Assembly: GCA_038255255.1 (NCBI GenBank)
Contig: JBBSLL010000034.1
Span: 1-33,053, forward strand
Direction of reading: 5' to 3'
DNA: 33,053 nt
Source: JBBQNY01 sp038255255
GTDB lineage: Bacteria > Pseudomonadota > Gammaproteobacteria > Xanthomonadales > Ahniellaceae
A model generated the notes under the pieces. The model did no database searches and was not told the DNA's origin. It worked only from the letters and a program-made list of their open reading frames with translations. A program made the translations under genes and the position numbers. Position 1 is the stretch's first letter, and the number at the start of each line of letters is the position of its first letter. Shown here piece by piece: positions 32,077 through 33,053 of the stretch.

Positions 32077-32100
32077 GCCGGCGCAGCCTGGGCCCGGCCG

Positions 32101-32844
32101 TCAGCGTTTGCCGCGCTGGCGCACCGCTTCGAAGAGCGCCACGCCCGCCGCGACCGAAACGTTGAGGCTTTCCGCACCGTCGTGCATCGGGATGTGCGCG
32201 AGATGGTCGCAGCGTTCGGCGGTCAGCCGGCGCATCCCCTCGCCTTCGCTGCCCATCACCAGCGCGACCCGTCCGCGCAGGTCCACGTCGAACAGGCTCT
32301 GCGGCGAGTCGCCGGCCAGTCCCGTCAGCCACACGCCGGCTTCCTTGAGGGTATCGAGCGCACGCGCGAGGTTGGTGGCGCGTACCAGCGGCAATCGCTC
32401 TGCGGCACCCGCCGCCGCGCGCCGCACCACCGGAGTCATCGCCGCGGAGCGATCCTTGGGGATCAGCACCGCGCAGGCACCCGCCGCATGCGCGGAACGC
32501 AGGCACGCGCCGAGGTTGTGGGGATCCGTCACGCCATCGAGAACCAGCAGCAAGGCCTTGTCGCCCGCCGCCTCCACGAGGTCGCCGAGCGAGCGCTCGT
32601 CGATCACCTGCGCGGAGCGGCAACGCGCGGCGATGCCCTGATGGCGAACGTCGTGGGCGATGCGGGCGAACCCGTCCTTACCGACCTGCTGCACGGCGAT
32701 GCCGTGGCCGCGCGCCGCCTCGGCGAGTTCGAGCACACGCGGATTGCGCGTGCCCTTCTCGATCCAGAGCTCGATCACCTGCGACGCGCCAACTTCCAGC
32801 GCGGACTCGACCGCATGGATGCCCAGGCGCCAGTCGTCGCTCAT
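32101..32844 (-). CDS. rlmB: 23S rRNA (guanosine-2'-O-)-methyltransferase RlmB
   Basis: 247 aa, SPOUT (SpoU/TrmH) class enzyme that methylates G2251 of 23S rRNA (E. coli numbering). The N-terminal L30e-like substrate domain covers about residues 5-80 (GIHAVESALEVG...). The catalytic domain has the three SpoU motifs: VTDPHNLGACLRSAHAAG (Asn110, Arg116), VMGSEGEGMRR (197-206) and IPMHDGAESLNVSVAAGVAL (218-237), the trefoil-knot AdoMet site. The start ATG overlaps the stop of the upstream rnr gene (ATGA), the same order as rnr-rlmB in many gammaproteobacteria. Confidence 0.95.
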   Translation of the reverse strand: MSDDWRLGIHAVESALEVGASQVIELWIEKGTRNPRVLELAEAARGHGIAVQQVGKDGFARIAHDVRHQGIAARCRSAQVIDERSLGDLVEAAGDKALLLVLDGVTDPHNLGACLRSAHAAGACAVLIPKDRSAAMTPVVRRAAAGAAERLPLVRATNLARALDTLKEAGVWLTGLAGDSPQSLFDVDLRGRVALVMGSEGEGMRRLTAERCDHLAHIPMHDGAESLNVSVAAGVALFEAVRQRGKR

Positions 32845-33053
32845 CGGCGACGCCCGACCGCCTGCTTGCGCGGGGGCGCGGAGAAGTCGTGCGGCCCGGG
32901 AACCGGCGCACCTTCGGCAGCCACGAGGCGGAAATCGATCTTGCGATCCTCGAGGCTCGCGCGCAGCACCTGCACGCGTACCGGCTGGCCGATCCGGAAC
33001 GTCAGGCCACGTCGCTCGCCGGTGAGCAGATGCCGCTTGGGATCGAAGTGGTA
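32841..33053 (-). CDS. rnr: Ribonuclease R, C-terminal end only (start outside window)
   Basis: The minus-strand frame is open from the window edge for 70 codons to TGA at 32841. The translation begins YHFDPKRHLLTGERRG and continues LTFRIGQPVRVQVLRASLEDRKIDFRLV, the end of the S1 RNA-binding domain of RNase R, followed by a basic tail ending KQAVGRRR. RNase R is a processive 3'-5' exoribonuclease that degrades structured RNA. The stop overlaps the rlmB start by 4 nt, indicating an rnr-rlmB operon. Confidence 0.88.
   Translation of the reverse strand, partial: YHFDPKRHLLTGERRGLTFRIGQPVRVQVLRASLEDRKIDFRLVAAEGAPVPGPHDFSAPPRKQAVGRRR

Noticed and set aside
32077..32100. Shared terminator between phoU and rlmB
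   Set aside because: The 24-nt gap is GC-rich with only a loose GCCGG/CCGGC pairing and no T-tract.

Overview
The window is high-GC, densely packed bacterial chromosome. The gene set (GreB, RNase T, DUF3025, DUF2063/DUF692, RnfB next to Nth, RlmB next to RNase R, OprP/OprO-type porin) points to a gammaproteobacterium, probably in or near the Xanthomonadales/Steroidobacterales. The GTAG-headed palindromes resemble the REP/SMAG repeats known from Stenotrophomonas and relatives. This placement is inferred from gene content only. No rRNA, tRNA, CRISPR array, transposase or prophage gene was found.

Layout. 1-5.6 kb: the end of a NUDIX hydrolase, a MltD-like lytic transglycosylase (-), a HerA/YjgR-type ATPase, a membrane protein with a helical tail, and greB. 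5.6-9.7 kb (-): a four-gene set of DUF4331 secreted protein, small proline-rich lipoprotein, TPR-like exported protein and HupE/UreJ-type membrane protein. 9.9-12.7 kb (-): an ABC exporter coupled to a DUF3025 gene. 12.9-19.5 kb: a HIT protein, dcd (-), mrp/apbC (-), a lipoprotein, metG, a soluble orphan RnfB and nth. 19.5-23.8 kb: an AraC-family regulator (-) divergent from an hvfA-hvfB-hvfC-hvfX cluster. 23.9-25.9 kb: rnt, cysK and a small membrane protein. 26-32.1 kb: a phosphate module (OprP/O-like porin, pstS-pstC-pstA-pstB-phoU) with PhoB-box arrays before the porin and before pstS. 32.1-33.05 kb (-): rlmB and the 3' end of rnr.

The most interesting system is the Hvf/bufferin-type RiPP cluster at 20.8-23.8 kb. 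The precursor carries ten EGKCG motifs arranged as five pairs. Two canonical EF-hand loops sit between the first pair and the other four. A DUF692 (MNIO) iron enzyme and its DUF2063 partner would convert EGKCG cysteines to oxazolone/thioamide copper ligands, with a DoxX-family membrane protein alongside. The DUF4331 cluster has no function I can assign from known pathways. Its HupE-like member also carries an EF-hand loop in its predicted exported part, and its promoter region shares an 11-bp word with the promoter of the AraC regulator next to hvfA.

At the non-coding level the window holds several GTAG-headed hairpin repeats (REP-like) at gene ends. These include two tandem dimers between mrp and dcd. 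One of them supplies the mrp stop codon, and the duplication has copied the ribosome-binding and start region of dcd.
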